NCBI GenBank assembly: GCA_033851845.1
Contig: JAWWOH010000119.1
Span: 28,384 to 92,383, forward strand
From: RYN-124 sp033851845
GTDB lineage: Bacteria; Actinomycetota; Actinomycetes; Mycobacteriales; SCTD01
DNA: 64,000 bases
Direction of reading: 5' to 3'
A program made the translations under genes and the position numbers. The notes beneath the pieces were generated by a model. That model searched no databases, had not been told where the DNA came from, and was given only the letters and a program-made list of their open reading frames with translations. Shown in pieces: positions 28,903 to 37,298 of the stretch. Positions within the stretch are counted from its first letter, which is position 1; every line of letters starts with the position of its first letter.

Positions 28903-31096
28903 GACCGAACCAGCCCACGACGTCGGCCACCAGCGCGAGCTCCCCGCTGCTGTTTCGCAACCGGATCTGACCGCCCACGCCGGTCGCGACGAGCGCGAGG
29001 TCGGCGGCCGTCTGATGAGCGAGCAGGTTGAGGTTGGACGCCAGCGGGAAGCTGTCGTCGTTGGGCGTCGGATAGACGGCGACATCGGTCGTCTGCGAGG
29101 CGTCGACGCCCGTGACATTGACCGCGACGGCCGCCGCGCCAGTCGAGGGCACACCCGCTACGCCGGCCAGCTGGAGGTCACGGGTGGCGCCGCCCGGCAG
29201 CCGCGACACGGGCTCGGTGCGGGTGTCCAGCACCCGCCTGGGGGCGAGCACATGGAACAGCGCGCCGGTCGGGTTGGCGTCGTACCAACCGGCGAGGTCA
29301 GCCACCAGGTCGACGCTGCCGCCGCTGTTGCGCAACCGCAGCCGACCACCGTCGCCGATCTTCGCGATGACGAGGTTGGGCACGATCTGCCGGCTGCCTA
29401 CGTTGATGTTGCTGATCGTCGGCGGAGGGCTCCCGGAGTCTGCCGGTGTCGGGTAGACGCGGATGTCCGTGACGCTGGTCGCGTTGACCGCGGTGACTGT
29501 CAACACGACGGCCGTTGCGGTGTCCGGCACACTGCCTCGGCCGCCGGTCACGGTGAGGTCGATGCTCTGCCCGGCGCCGACCGGTCCCGCCGGCGCACCC
29601 GTGCCGTCGCGGGTGTCGAGCAGCCGGACCGGCGAGGTCGGCTCGTAGCGCGACGCGCCGGTTGCGCCGTACCAGCCCTCGACGTCGACGAGCACGTGCG
29701 GGGCGCCGCCGCTGTTGAGGATGCGCACGCGGCCGTTCTCGCCGATGGGCACCGTCACCAGGTTGGCGCGGATGGCGCCGGCCGCCAGGTTGAGGTTGCT
29801 CACGAGCGGCTCGGCGGTGCCCGACTTCGGCGTGGGGTAGACCCGCAGGTCGGTCGGGGTCGCCGGGCCGATGCCGGTGACGTTCAGCACGACGGCAGTG
29901 GCCGACGCCGGTACGCCGGAGGAGCTGCTCACGACACTGAGGTCGAAGGTCCTGCCCTTGCCGAGTCGTCCGAGCAGGCCGCCGGTGCCGTCGCGGGTGT
30001 CCATGATGCGGACCGGATCGAGCGGCGTGTAACGGACGCCGGGTATCGGCGGCACGCCCCAGCCCATGTCGGCGAACATCCCGAGCACCACCGGGCCCGG
30101 GTCGCGCTTCACGTAGTCGGGGCTCAGGACGGACGTCATCAGCGCGTTGACGTCGGACTGCGGGAAGTCGACGGTGGACAGGTGGCTGTAGCTGCTCGCC
30201 GGCTCCCACGTCTCCGGCGCGTACAGGCGCGGCGGTCGCCCGTTGTAGGCCGCCTTCCCCTGCGGTCCGTCCCAGTAGACGTCGAGGCTGGTGAGCGCTT
30301 GGCCGAGGGCGACGGTGCCGCTCGGGTACGACAGCAGCCGCTTGCCCTGAACCGTCCCGCCGGACCGGACCGTGAAGCGGTCGTAGATGGTCGGCTGTGG
30401 GTGCTGCGGACCGCCACCCCAGAAGCCGAAGCCGTCGGTGTCGACGTCCATGGAGCCGAGGAATCCGAGGCCGTGACCGAGCTCGTGTAGCACGACCGTC
30501 TCGAAGTCGTACTTGCCGTTGTCACGGCCGTCCGTGCCGAAGTACAAGTCCGTCGCGGAGGTGTCGAACTCGGCGGTGATGTCGGAGCCCGCCGAGAGGT
30601 CGTGACCGACCACGGCGTTGGCCAGCGCGAGTGGGTAGTCGGTCTTCGCCGTGCCTCCCAGGCCGTCGCGGTTCAGCGCGACGAAGCCGGTGGGTCCGGC
30701 CTGCCCGAGGACCGATGGCTCCAGCGTGACGGACGCGGCGTCGACGCTGATGGGCACGCGTGAGGAGACGAGGTCCGACCAGATCGCGGCCGCTGCCTCG
30801 AACGCCCGTCTGGCCTGCGGTGAGGCGCAGAAGGTGCTGTCGTAGCTGATCGTCCACGTGGAGGCCGCCCCCGACAGGGTCGCGGGCTGGCACGAGCCGG
30901 TGACACCGGCGCGGGTGAGCTCTGGCGCGACCGGTGAGGCCGGCGCGGGGTGCCCGGCTCGGAGCGTCTGACCGAGAACCCGCGGCGTCGACCAGTGCTC
31001 GCCGGCGGCTGCCGGTGCGGCGACGGCCAGCCCGGCAGCAACCAGGGCGGCGGTCAGCGCGGCACCGATCAGGCGGTTCGGCGGGCCCAAGCGCAC
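28898..31096 (-). CDS. Secreted HExxH metalloprotease-like protein with three C-terminal repeats
   Basis: 732-aa exported protein. The signal peptide (about 1-32, ending AAPAAAGE) is followed by a domain with the zinc-type motif HELGHGLGFLG (His204, Glu205, His208), as in metzincin/matrixin-like proteins; the canonical third histidine position (214) is Gly, so the third ligand is uncertain. Residues 355-476, 484-605 and 614-732 are three copies of a roughly 120-residue actinobacterial surface repeat (PVRIMDTRDGTG ... VVLNVTG ... YPTP ... SNLN ... GWYG). Probably an extracellular or cell-wall-bound peptidase; activity is inferred. It lies on the opposite strand between ilvC and serA. Confidence 0.82.
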   Translation of the reverse strand: MRLGPPNRLIGAALTAALVAAGLAVAAPAAAGEHWSTPRVLGQTLRAGHPAPASPVAPELTRAGVTGSCQPATLSGAASTWTISYDSTFCASPQARRAFEAAAAIWSDLVSSRVPISVDAASVTLEPSVLGQAGPTGFVALNRDGLGGTAKTDYPLALANAVVGHDLSAGSDITAEFDTSATDLYFGTDGRDNGKYDFETVVLHELGHGLGFLGSMDVDTDGFGFWGGGPQHPQPTIYDRFTVRSGGTVQGKRLLSYPSGTVALGQALTSLDVYWDGPQGKAAYNGRPPRLYAPETWEPASSYSHLSTVDFPQSDVNALMTSVLSPDYVKRDPGPVVLGMFADMGWGVPPIPGVRYTPLDPVRIMDTRDGTGGLLGRLGKGRTFDLSVVSSSSGVPASATAVVLNVTGIGPATPTDLRVYPTPKSGTAEPLVSNLNLAAGAIRANLVTVPIGENGRVRILNSGGAPHVLVDVEGWYGATGASRYEPTSPVRLLDTRDGTGAPAGPVGAGQSIDLTVTGGRGSVPDTATAVVLTVTAVNATSVTDIRVYPTPADSGSPPPTISNINVGSRQIVPNLVIAKIGDGGRLRLRNSGGSVDLVADLAGWYDANPTGALFHVLAPRRVLDTRTEPVSRLPGGATRDLQLAGVAGVPSTGAAAVAVNVTGVDASQTTDVAVYPTPNDDSFPLASNLNLLAHQTAADLALVATGVGGQIRLRNSSGELALVADVVGWFGP
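28901..30034 (-). repeat. Three tandem ~120-residue coding repeats
   Basis: The three repeats of the secreted protein above each run from a P-V/R-R-x-x-DTR opening through an NVT strand and SNLN/SNIN segment to a GWY/GWF ending. They are diverged at amino acid level, so an old duplication rather than recent expansion. Confidence 0.75.
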
Positions 31097-31201
31097 GCGG
31101 ACTCCAAGGCGTTGCAGGAAGCGGTCTCATAGTGCCAGGACGCACTCCGGGGGTGGCGGTCGTCACAGCTCCGGGGCCTGTGGCGCCCCTAGACTTGCCC
31201 T

Positions 31202-32791
31202 GTGACGTCGCCTGTCGTGCTCATCGCCGAAGAGCTCGCCCCGTCTGTCCTCGCCGTGCTCGGGGAGGGGTTCGACATCCGGCACGTCGACGGGGCCGAC
31301 CGGTCGAAGCTGCTGCCGGCACTGGCCGATGCCGACGCGGTCCTCATCCGCAGTGCCACGACCATCGACGACGAGGCCCTGGCGGCGGCGCCCCGGCTGA
31401 AGGTCGTCGCGCGCGCCGGCATCGGCCTCGACAACGTCGACGTCCCCGCAGCGACGGCGCGCGGCGTCATGGTCGTCAACGCGCCGCAGTCCAACATCGT
31501 CAGCGCCGCGGAGCAGGCCGTCGCCCTGCTGCTCGCCTGCGCCCGCAACATCGCGCCCGCCAACGCCGCGCTCAAGGCCGGCAAGTGGGAGCGGTCGAAG
31601 TGGACCGGCGTCGAGATCGCCGACAAGACGGTCGGCGTCGTGGGTCTGGGTCGCATCGGCGTGCTGTTCGCGCAGCGGATGTCGGCGTTCGGCGTCCGGC
31701 TGCTCGCCTACGACCCCTACGTGCAGCCGGCCCGGGCTGCGCAGATCGGCGTACGGCTCGTCCCTCTCGACGAGCTGCTGCGCGAGAGCGACTTCATCTC
31801 CATCCACCTGCCCAAGACACCCGAGACGGTCGGACTCATCGGCGAGCGGGAGCTGGCGAGCTGCAAGCCCGGCGTGCGGTTCGTCAACGCGGCTCGCGGC
31901 GGGCTCGTCGACGAGCACGCGCTCGCTCAAGCCATCAAGGACGGGCACGTCGCAGGTGCGGGCATCGACGTCTTCGCGACCGAGCCGTGCACGGAGTCAC
32001 CGCTGTTCGAGTTCGACAGCGTGGTCGTCTCGCCGCACCTCGGTGCGTCGACGGTCGAGGCCCAGGACAAGGCGGGGATCGCCGTCGCCCGGTCGGTGAA
32101 GCTCGCCCTCGAGGGCGACTTCGTACCGGACGCCGTCAACGTCCAGGCCGGCGGCGCGGTCGTGCCCGAGCTGCGCCCCGCACTACCGCTCGTCGAGAAG
32201 CTCGGCCGGGTCTTCACCGCCCTTGCCGGTCACGTGGCGGCGACCCTGGAGGTCGAGGTGCGCGGCGAGATCGCGGCCTACGACGTCTCGGTTCTGCAGC
32301 TCGCGGCGCTCAAGGGCGTCTTCGCCGATGTCGTTGAGGAGTCGGTCACCTTCGTCAACGCGCCCGCGCTGGCTGCCGAGCGTGGCGTCGAGGTCTCGCT
32401 GACCAAGCACGACGACAGCCCCGACTACCGCAACTTGCTCACCGTGCGCGGTGTCCTGCCGACCGGTGAGAACGTGTCGGTCTCCGGCACGCTGAGCGGC
32501 ACGCGCCAGGTCGAGAAGCTCACCGAGATCGACGGCTTCGACGTCGACCTGCTCGCCGCCGACCACCTGCTGTTCTTCCGGTACGCCGACCAGCCCGGCG
32601 TGGTCGGCCGCGTCGGAGCGGCGCTCGGTGCCGCCGGCATCAACATCGCGGGCGCCCAGGTCAGCCGCACGTCGCAGGGCGGCGACGCGCTGATGGCGCT
32701 GACCGTCGACAGCGCCGTACCCGGGGAGGTCCTCGACGAGATCAGGGCCGCGATCGGTGCGACCTCGGCTCGCTCCGTCGACCTCGCCTAG
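31202..32791 (+). CDS. serA: D-3-phosphoglycerate dehydrogenase
   Basis: 529-aa type I SerA, first step of serine synthesis. The NAD site is VGVVGLGRIGVLFAQRM, the catalytic Arg/Glu/His segments appear as ARAGIGLDN, NAARGGLVDE and VVSPHLGAST, then comes the allosteric substrate-binding domain and a C-terminal ACT domain (YADQPGVVGRVGAALGAAGI) for serine feedback. Full length for the long actinobacterial form. GTG start with TAGACT six bases upstream, so probably leaderless. The following hydrolase starts four bases after its stop. Confidence 0.96.
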   Translation: MTSPVVLIAEELAPSVLAVLGEGFDIRHVDGADRSKLLPALADADAVLIRSATTIDDEALAAAPRLKVVARAGIGLDNVDVPAATARGVMVVNAPQSNIVSAAEQAVALLLACARNIAPANAALKAGKWERSKWTGVEIADKTVGVVGLGRIGVLFAQRMSAFGVRLLAYDPYVQPARAAQIGVRLVPLDELLRESDFISIHLPKTPETVGLIGERELASCKPGVRFVNAARGGLVDEHALAQAIKDGHVAGAGIDVFATEPCTESPLFEFDSVVVSPHLGASTVEAQDKAGIAVARSVKLALEGDFVPDAVNVQAGGAVVPELRPALPLVEKLGRVFTALAGHVAATLEVEVRGEIAAYDVSVLQLAALKGVFADVVEESVTFVNAPALAAERGVEVSLTKHDDSPDYRNLLTVRGVLPTGENVSVSGTLSGTRQVEKLTEIDGFDVDLLAADHLLFFRYADQPGVVGRVGAALGAAGINIAGAQVSRTSQGGDALMALTVDSAVPGEVLDEIRAAIGATSARSVDLA

Positions 32792-32795
32792 AGCA

Positions 32796-33647
32796 GTGCC
32801 GACGTTCGCGTCGTACGACGGCACGAAGCTCTCGTACGCCGTGGTCGGCGCCGGCCCGCCCCTCCTGTGTCTGCCGGGCGGACCAGGCCGGGCGGCGGCG
32901 TATCTCGAGGACCTCGGCGGCCTGGCCGCCGACCGTACCCTCGTGCTCCTGGACGCCCGGGCCACGGGCCGGAGCGAGGTGCCGCCCGACCCCGCGACGC
33001 TCCGCTTCGACCGGCTCGCCGACGACGTCGAGGCTCTGCGTGCGCATCTCCAGCTCGAGCAGGCGGACGTCCTCGCGCATTCGGCGGGCACCGTCGTCGC
33101 GCAAGCATGGGCGGCGGCTCACCCGGAGCAGGTCTCGTCGCTGGTCCTGGTCACGCCCAGCGGCTGGCTGCAGCGCAGTGACCTGACCGACGTGCGGGAG
33201 ATCATGGCGACTCGAGCCGGTGAGCCCTGGTACGCCGACGCCCGGGAGGCACTCGACGCGTTGGAGCACGCACCGCCGGCCATGCAGCAGCAGCTGTTCC
33301 GCGCCGTGCGACCCTTCATGTACGGCAGGTGGGACGAACGCATGCAGGCCCATGCGGCGACCGCCGACTCACAGACGAGCAAGCGCGCGGAGCTCGGCTT
33401 CCGGCCGGCGCACGAGGAGGATGTCGACGTCCCTGCGCTGCTCGCCGGGCTCCAGGCCGTCCGCGCGCCCGTGCTCGTCGTCGGCGGTGAGCGGGACGCG
33501 CTCACCGGAGTCGCGGCTGTCCACGCCGTCGCGGCGTCGTTCCCGACGGCGCGCGCCGCCGTCGTACCGGGCGCCGGGCACTTCCCGTGGGTCGACGAGC
33601 CGGGCGCGTTCGCCGAACTCGTTCGCGCCTTCCTGGCGAGCGTGTAG
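32796..33647 (+). CDS. Proline-iminopeptidase-like alpha/beta hydrolase
   Basis: 283-aa alpha/beta hydrolase resembling S33 peptidases: oxyanion LCLPGGPGRAA, a LLDARATGRSEVPPDP segment in the position of the proline-iminopeptidase DQRGxG loop, nucleophile Ser96 in LAHSAGTVVAQ, acid in GGERDALT and histidine in PGAGHFPWVDEP. True aminopeptidase activity is only a guess. GTG start four bases after the serA stop, so it is in the serA operon. The TAG stop codon doubles as the first bases of the -10 element of the leuA leader. Confidence 0.83.
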   Translation: MPTFASYDGTKLSYAVVGAGPPLLCLPGGPGRAAAYLEDLGGLAADRTLVLLDARATGRSEVPPDPATLRFDRLADDVEALRAHLQLEQADVLAHSAGTVVAQAWAAAHPEQVSSLVLVTPSGWLQRSDLTDVREIMATRAGEPWYADAREALDALEHAPPAMQQQLFRAVRPFMYGRWDERMQAHAATADSQTSKRAELGFRPAHEEDVDVPALLAGLQAVRAPVLVVGGERDALTGVAAVHAVAASFPTARAAVVPGAGHFPWVDEPGAFAELVRAFLASV

Positions 33648-33650
33648 CGT
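33645..33650 (+). promoter_or_regulatory. -10 element of the leuA leader
   Basis: TAGCGT ends seven bases before the leader GTG. TTCGCG lies 17 bp upstream (33622-33627) as a weak -35 inside the preceding gene. The layout matches the ilvB and cimA leaders. Confidence 0.5.
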
Positions 33651-33657
33651 CCGGGTC

Positions 33658-33702
33658 GTGACGAGCGCGCGCCTGCTGCTTAGCGGCCGCGACGGGGTCT
33701 GA
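33658..33702 (+). CDS. leuA leader peptide
   Basis: Fourteen-residue open frame encoding MTSARLLLSGRDGV, with three consecutive leucine codons (CTG CTG CTT). It starts 10 bases after the preceding stop and ends 66 bases before leuA. No T-run terminator follows, unlike ilvB and cimA. A conserved leader/pseudoknot element (LEU element) upstream of actinobacterial leuA is known, and the CTTAGCGGCCGCGACG core here fits my memory of that class. Confidence 0.75.
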   Translation: MTSARLLLSGRDGV

Positions 33703-33768
33703 GCCAGGCCGGCTCCCCGCCGCGGGATCTCGTGCTGGCCGTCACCCCACCATCCGACGGAGTCCGCC
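33703..33768 (+). promoter_or_regulatory. Leader RNA region of leuA (LEU-type element)
   Basis: G+C-rich 66-nt stretch between the leader stop and leuA. GCGGC in the leader coding part (33683-33687 area) can pair with GCCGC in this stretch, and CCAGG near its start with GCTGG near its end, so nested or pseudoknotted pairing is possible. It ends with GGAG six bases before the leuA GTG. Confidence 0.5.
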
Positions 33769-35463
33769 GTGACTGTCCCCCAATCCATGCCCTTCCACCG
33801 CTACGCCGCGTTCCCGCCCATCGACCTGCCGGATCGCACCTGGCCGACCCGCGTTCTCGACAAGGCACCGCTCTGGTGCAGCGTCGACCTGCGCGACGGC
33901 AACCAGGCGCTGATCGACCCGATGGACAGCGCCCGCAAGCTCGAGATGTTCGCCCTGCTCGTGCGCCTCGGTTACAAGGAGATCGAGGTCGGTTTCCCGG
34001 CGGCGAGCTCGACCGACTTCGACTTCATCCGCACGCTGGTCACCGACGACCTGGTGCCCGATGACGTCACGATCCAGGTGCTGACGCAGGCGCGCGAGGA
34101 GCTCATCGAGCGTACCGTGCAGTCGCTCGTCGGGTTCCGCGGCGCCGCGCTCATCCACCTCTACAACTCCACGTCGACGTTGCAGCGACGGGTCGTCTTC
34201 GGCCTGGACCGGGACGGCGTCAAGGACATCGCGGTGCAGGGCGCCCACTGGTGCAAGAAGTACGCCGAGCAGCTGCTGCCCGACACGGACGTCCGCTGGC
34301 AGTACTCGCCGGAGTCGTTCACCGGCACCGAGCTCGACTACGCCGTCGAGGTCTGCGAAGCGGTGATGGACGTCTGGGAGCCAAGTCACGAGCGGCCGGT
34401 CGTCCTCAACTTGCCCGCCACCGTGGAGATGTCGACGCCCAACATCTACGCCGACCAGATCGAGTGGTTCGGCCGCGCCCTCGGTGCGCGCCGCAGCAGC
34501 GTCATCCTCAGTTTGCACCCGCACAACGACCGCGGCACCGCAGTGGCCGCCGCAGAGCTCGGTGTGCAGGCCGGTGCGGACCGCGTTGAGGGATGCCTGT
34601 TCGGCAACGGCGAGCGCACCGGCAACGTCTGCCTGGTGACCCTGGCGCTCAACCTGTTCAGCCAGGGCATCGACCCGCTCATCGACTTCTCCGACATCGA
34701 CGAGGTACGGCGCACCGTCGAGCACTGCAACCAGCTCCCCGTGCATCCGCGTCATCCGTACGGCGGCGACCTCGTCTACACGGCGTTCTCCGGCTCGCAC
34801 CAGGACGCCATCAAGAAGGGCTTCGAGGCGCTCGAGCGCGACGCAGCCGATGCCGGCGTACCCGTCCGTGACTTCGCATGGGGCGTGCCGTACCTGCCCA
34901 TCGACCCGCTCGACGTGGGCCGCTCCTATGAGGCGGTCATCCGGGTCAACTCGCAGTCCGGCAAGGGCGGCGTCGCCTACGTGCTGAAGAACGAGCACCG
35001 GCTCGACCTGCCGCGTCGGATGCAGATCGAGTTCTCCCGGGTGGTGCAGGAGCTCGCCGACGTCGGCGGCGGCGAGATCGCGCCGGCGAAGATCTGGCAG
35101 CTGTTCCGCTCGACCTACCTCGACGCCGAGACGCCGCTCGAGCTGGTGTCCTACACCAGCGCATCCGGGGAGGTCGACGTCGTCGACGCGGTCGTGCGCT
35201 GGGCGGGTGAGACGCGCACCGTCCGCGGTGAGGGCAACGGTCCCATCGCCGCCTTCGTCCACGCGCTGGCGCAGCTCGACGTCGACGCGAGGGTGCTCGA
35301 CTACGCGGAGCACGCCACCGGGGCCGGCGAGGAGGCCCAGGCGGCGTCGTACCTCGAGGTGGCGGTCGACGGACGCGTGCTCTGGGGCTGCGGCGTGCAC
35401 CCGAGCATCGTGACGGCGTCGCTGCGGGCCATCGTGAGCGCGGTCAACCGGGCGCGCGCATGA
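33769..35463 (+). CDS. leuA: 2-isopropylmalate synthase
   Basis: 564-aa long-form IPMS (the type with MPFHRYAAFPP and LPDRTWPTR N-terminus), first committed step of leucine synthesis from 2-ketoisovalerate and acetyl-CoA. The catalytic barrel shows CSVDLRDGNQALIDPM, the metal HxH in LSLHPHNDRGTA, and GCLFGNGERTGN. The C-terminal LeuA dimer domain (about 430-564) binds leucine for feedback inhibition and contains RGEGNGPIAAF. GTG start with GGAG six bases upstream. The stop overlaps leuB (ATGA). Confidence 0.96.
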   Translation: MTVPQSMPFHRYAAFPPIDLPDRTWPTRVLDKAPLWCSVDLRDGNQALIDPMDSARKLEMFALLVRLGYKEIEVGFPAASSTDFDFIRTLVTDDLVPDDVTIQVLTQAREELIERTVQSLVGFRGAALIHLYNSTSTLQRRVVFGLDRDGVKDIAVQGAHWCKKYAEQLLPDTDVRWQYSPESFTGTELDYAVEVCEAVMDVWEPSHERPVVLNLPATVEMSTPNIYADQIEWFGRALGARRSSVILSLHPHNDRGTAVAAAELGVQAGADRVEGCLFGNGERTGNVCLVTLALNLFSQGIDPLIDFSDIDEVRRTVEHCNQLPVHPRHPYGGDLVYTAFSGSHQDAIKKGFEALERDAADAGVPVRDFAWGVPYLPIDPLDVGRSYEAVIRVNSQSGKGGVAYVLKNEHRLDLPRRMQIEFSRVVQELADVGGGEIAPAKIWQLFRSTYLDAETPLELVSYTSASGEVDVVDAVVRWAGETRTVRGEGNGPIAAFVHALAQLDVDARVLDYAEHATGAGEEAQAASYLEVAVDGRVLWGCGVHPSIVTASLRAIVSAVNRARA

Positions 35464-36470
35464 GGCTGGCGGTCATCCCGGGCGACGGCATCGGGCCGGA
35501 GGTCGTCGCCGAGGGCTTGAAGGTGCTCGACGCCGTGCTGCCCGGAGTCGAGACGACGCACTACGACCTCGGAGCTGCGGCGTACCACCGCACGGGTGAG
35601 GCGCTGCCCGACAGCGTGCTGGCCGAGCTGCGCGGGCACGAGGCGATCCTGCTCGGCGCCGTGGGCGACCCGTCGGTCCCGCCGGGGGTGCTGGAACGCG
35701 GGCTGCTGCTGCGGCTGCGCTTCGAGCTCGACCACCACGTCAACCTGCGACCGGTGCGCCTCTTCCCGGGTGTGCGCTCACCACTGGGCGACGTGCCCAT
35801 CGACATGCTCGTCGTGCGCGAGGGCACGGAGGGGCCGTACGTCGGCAACGGCGGCCGCTTCAAGACGGGTACGCCGCATGAGGTCGCGACCGAGGTCAGC
35901 ATCAACACGGCGTACGGCGTCGAGCGCGTCGTCCGCGACGCTTTCCGGCGGGCGCAGTCACGGCGCGGGCACCTGACTTTGGTCCACAAGACCAACGTCC
36001 TGGTGCACGCCGGCGGGTTGTGGAAGCGCGTCACAGATGAGGTGGCCGCCGACTTCTCCGACGTGACTGTGGACTACCAGCACGTCGACGCCGCAGCCAT
36101 GTTCTTCGTCTCGGATCCGGGCCGTTTCGACGTCGTCGTGACCGACAACCTGTTCGGCGACATCCTCACCGACATCGGTGCCGCGATCGGCGGCGGCATC
36201 GGTCTCGCCGCGAGCGGCAACCTTGACGTCTCGGGCACGAACCCGAGCATGTTCGAGCCGGTGCACGGCAGCGCGCCGGACATCGCCGGCCAGGGCAAGG
36301 CGGACCCGACCGCCACGGTGCTGAGCGTGGGGATGCTGCTCGAGCACCTCGGGCACGTCGACGAGGCGAAGCGGGTCGAGGCGGCCGTCGCCGACGACCT
36401 GCTGACCCGGGGGACGCGGCCGCGCAGCACTGCGCAGGTCGGGGAGGCACTCGTAGCGCCACTGCACTAA
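35460..36470 (+). CDS. leuB: 3-isopropylmalate dehydrogenase
   Basis: 336-aa NAD- and Mg-dependent decarboxylating dehydrogenase, third reaction of the leucine branch. MRLAVIPGDGIGPEVVAEGL at the N-terminus, VVREGTEGPYVGNGG, HKTNVL, VVTDNLFGDILTDIGAAIGGG and MFEPVHGSAPDIAG are family motifs in order. The ATG overlaps the leuA stop, so leuA and leuB are coupled and share the leader control. Short actinobacterial form. Confidence 0.95.
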   Translation: MRLAVIPGDGIGPEVVAEGLKVLDAVLPGVETTHYDLGAAAYHRTGEALPDSVLAELRGHEAILLGAVGDPSVPPGVLERGLLLRLRFELDHHVNLRPVRLFPGVRSPLGDVPIDMLVVREGTEGPYVGNGGRFKTGTPHEVATEVSINTAYGVERVVRDAFRRAQSRRGHLTLVHKTNVLVHAGGLWKRVTDEVAADFSDVTVDYQHVDAAAMFFVSDPGRFDVVVTDNLFGDILTDIGAAIGGGIGLAASGNLDVSGTNPSMFEPVHGSAPDIAGQGKADPTATVLSVGMLLEHLGHVDEAKRVEAAVADDLLTRGTRPRSTAQVGEALVAPLH

Positions 36471-36554
36471 GGGCCAGCACTGAACTTCTCCCGAGGTGAT
36501 GGCGCCGGCGGGTCGGGAGCCCTACGGTCGCCGCATCCAACCCTTGGGGGCGTC

Positions 36555-37238
36555 ATGAACGGCCTGTCCCGTTCCACCGGATCCGCGCTGGCCATCAGCG
36601 GTGCCGTCGTTGCCCTCGTGGGCAACCTGATGGCGCCGCGCTTCGAGCAGGCAGAGAACGTCGACGTCTACCGCGCGATGGCCGACAACGGGCTCCTCGC
36701 GCCATCGGGGCTGATCCTCATCCTCGCCTTCCTGCTGACCACGGCGGGCATTGTCTCCATCGCCTCGACGATGCGCGACACCGCGGGCCACGATGCCGCC
36801 TGGCTCGGCCGTGCCGCCGTGGCAGCCGGCGGCGTCATCGCGCTCGCACAGGTGGGGATCGAGACCTTCGGGCTGCGACAGCTGGCCAAGGTGTTCGCGA
36901 CCGCGGACGACCAGAACCGCCCCGGGGCGTTCTGGGCGACCTCTGCCCTGGACAAGGTGAACGGTGGGCTGCTTTCCATCTGGACCCTGTTGTTCCTCGG
37001 TATCGGTCCGATCCTCATCGGCGTGGCGATGCTGCAGAGCAGAGCCTTCGCCTCCTGGCTGGCGGGCATCGGGATCCTGGGTGGGCTGTGCTGCGTCGTG
37101 GTCGGACTGCACAACCTCGTCAGCGAGGACCAGACGGCACTCGACCTCGTGTTCCTGATCGGCTCCCTGCTCGTGACCGCCTGGTTGCTCGCGTCCGGTG
37201 TCCTGATGCGCCGGGCTCCCGCGCTCGTCGACGCCTAG
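36555..37238 (+). CDS. Integral membrane protein of unknown function
   Basis: 227-aa protein with about six hydrophobic helices: ALAISGAVVALVGNLMAP, LAPSGLILILAFLLTTAGIV, AAVAAGGVIALAQVGIETFG, IWTLLFLGIGPILIGVAML, WLAGIGILGGLCCVVVGL and LDLVFLIGSLLVTAWLLASG. The charged loops (VDVYRAMADNG, DDQNRPG) resemble DUF4386-like proteins, but the assignment is tentative. GGGGGC precedes the ATG. It stands between leuB and ilvE without overlap to either. Confidence 0.72.
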   Translation: MNGLSRSTGSALAISGAVVALVGNLMAPRFEQAENVDVYRAMADNGLLAPSGLILILAFLLTTAGIVSIASTMRDTAGHDAAWLGRAAVAAGGVIALAQVGIETFGLRQLAKVFATADDQNRPGAFWATSALDKVNGGLLSIWTLLFLGIGPILIGVAMLQSRAFASWLAGIGILGGLCCVVVGLHNLVSEDQTALDLVFLIGSLLVTAWLLASGVLMRRAPALVDA

Positions 37239-37298
37239 CGACCTGCCCTGTCGGCTCGCCTGCGGATACCGTGGTGGACGACGAGAGGGGTGTGCGCG

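Noticed and set aside
33742..35400. 552-codon minus-strand open frame opposite leuA
   Set aside because: Shadow of leuA; translation is Glu/Val/Arg-rich low complexity.
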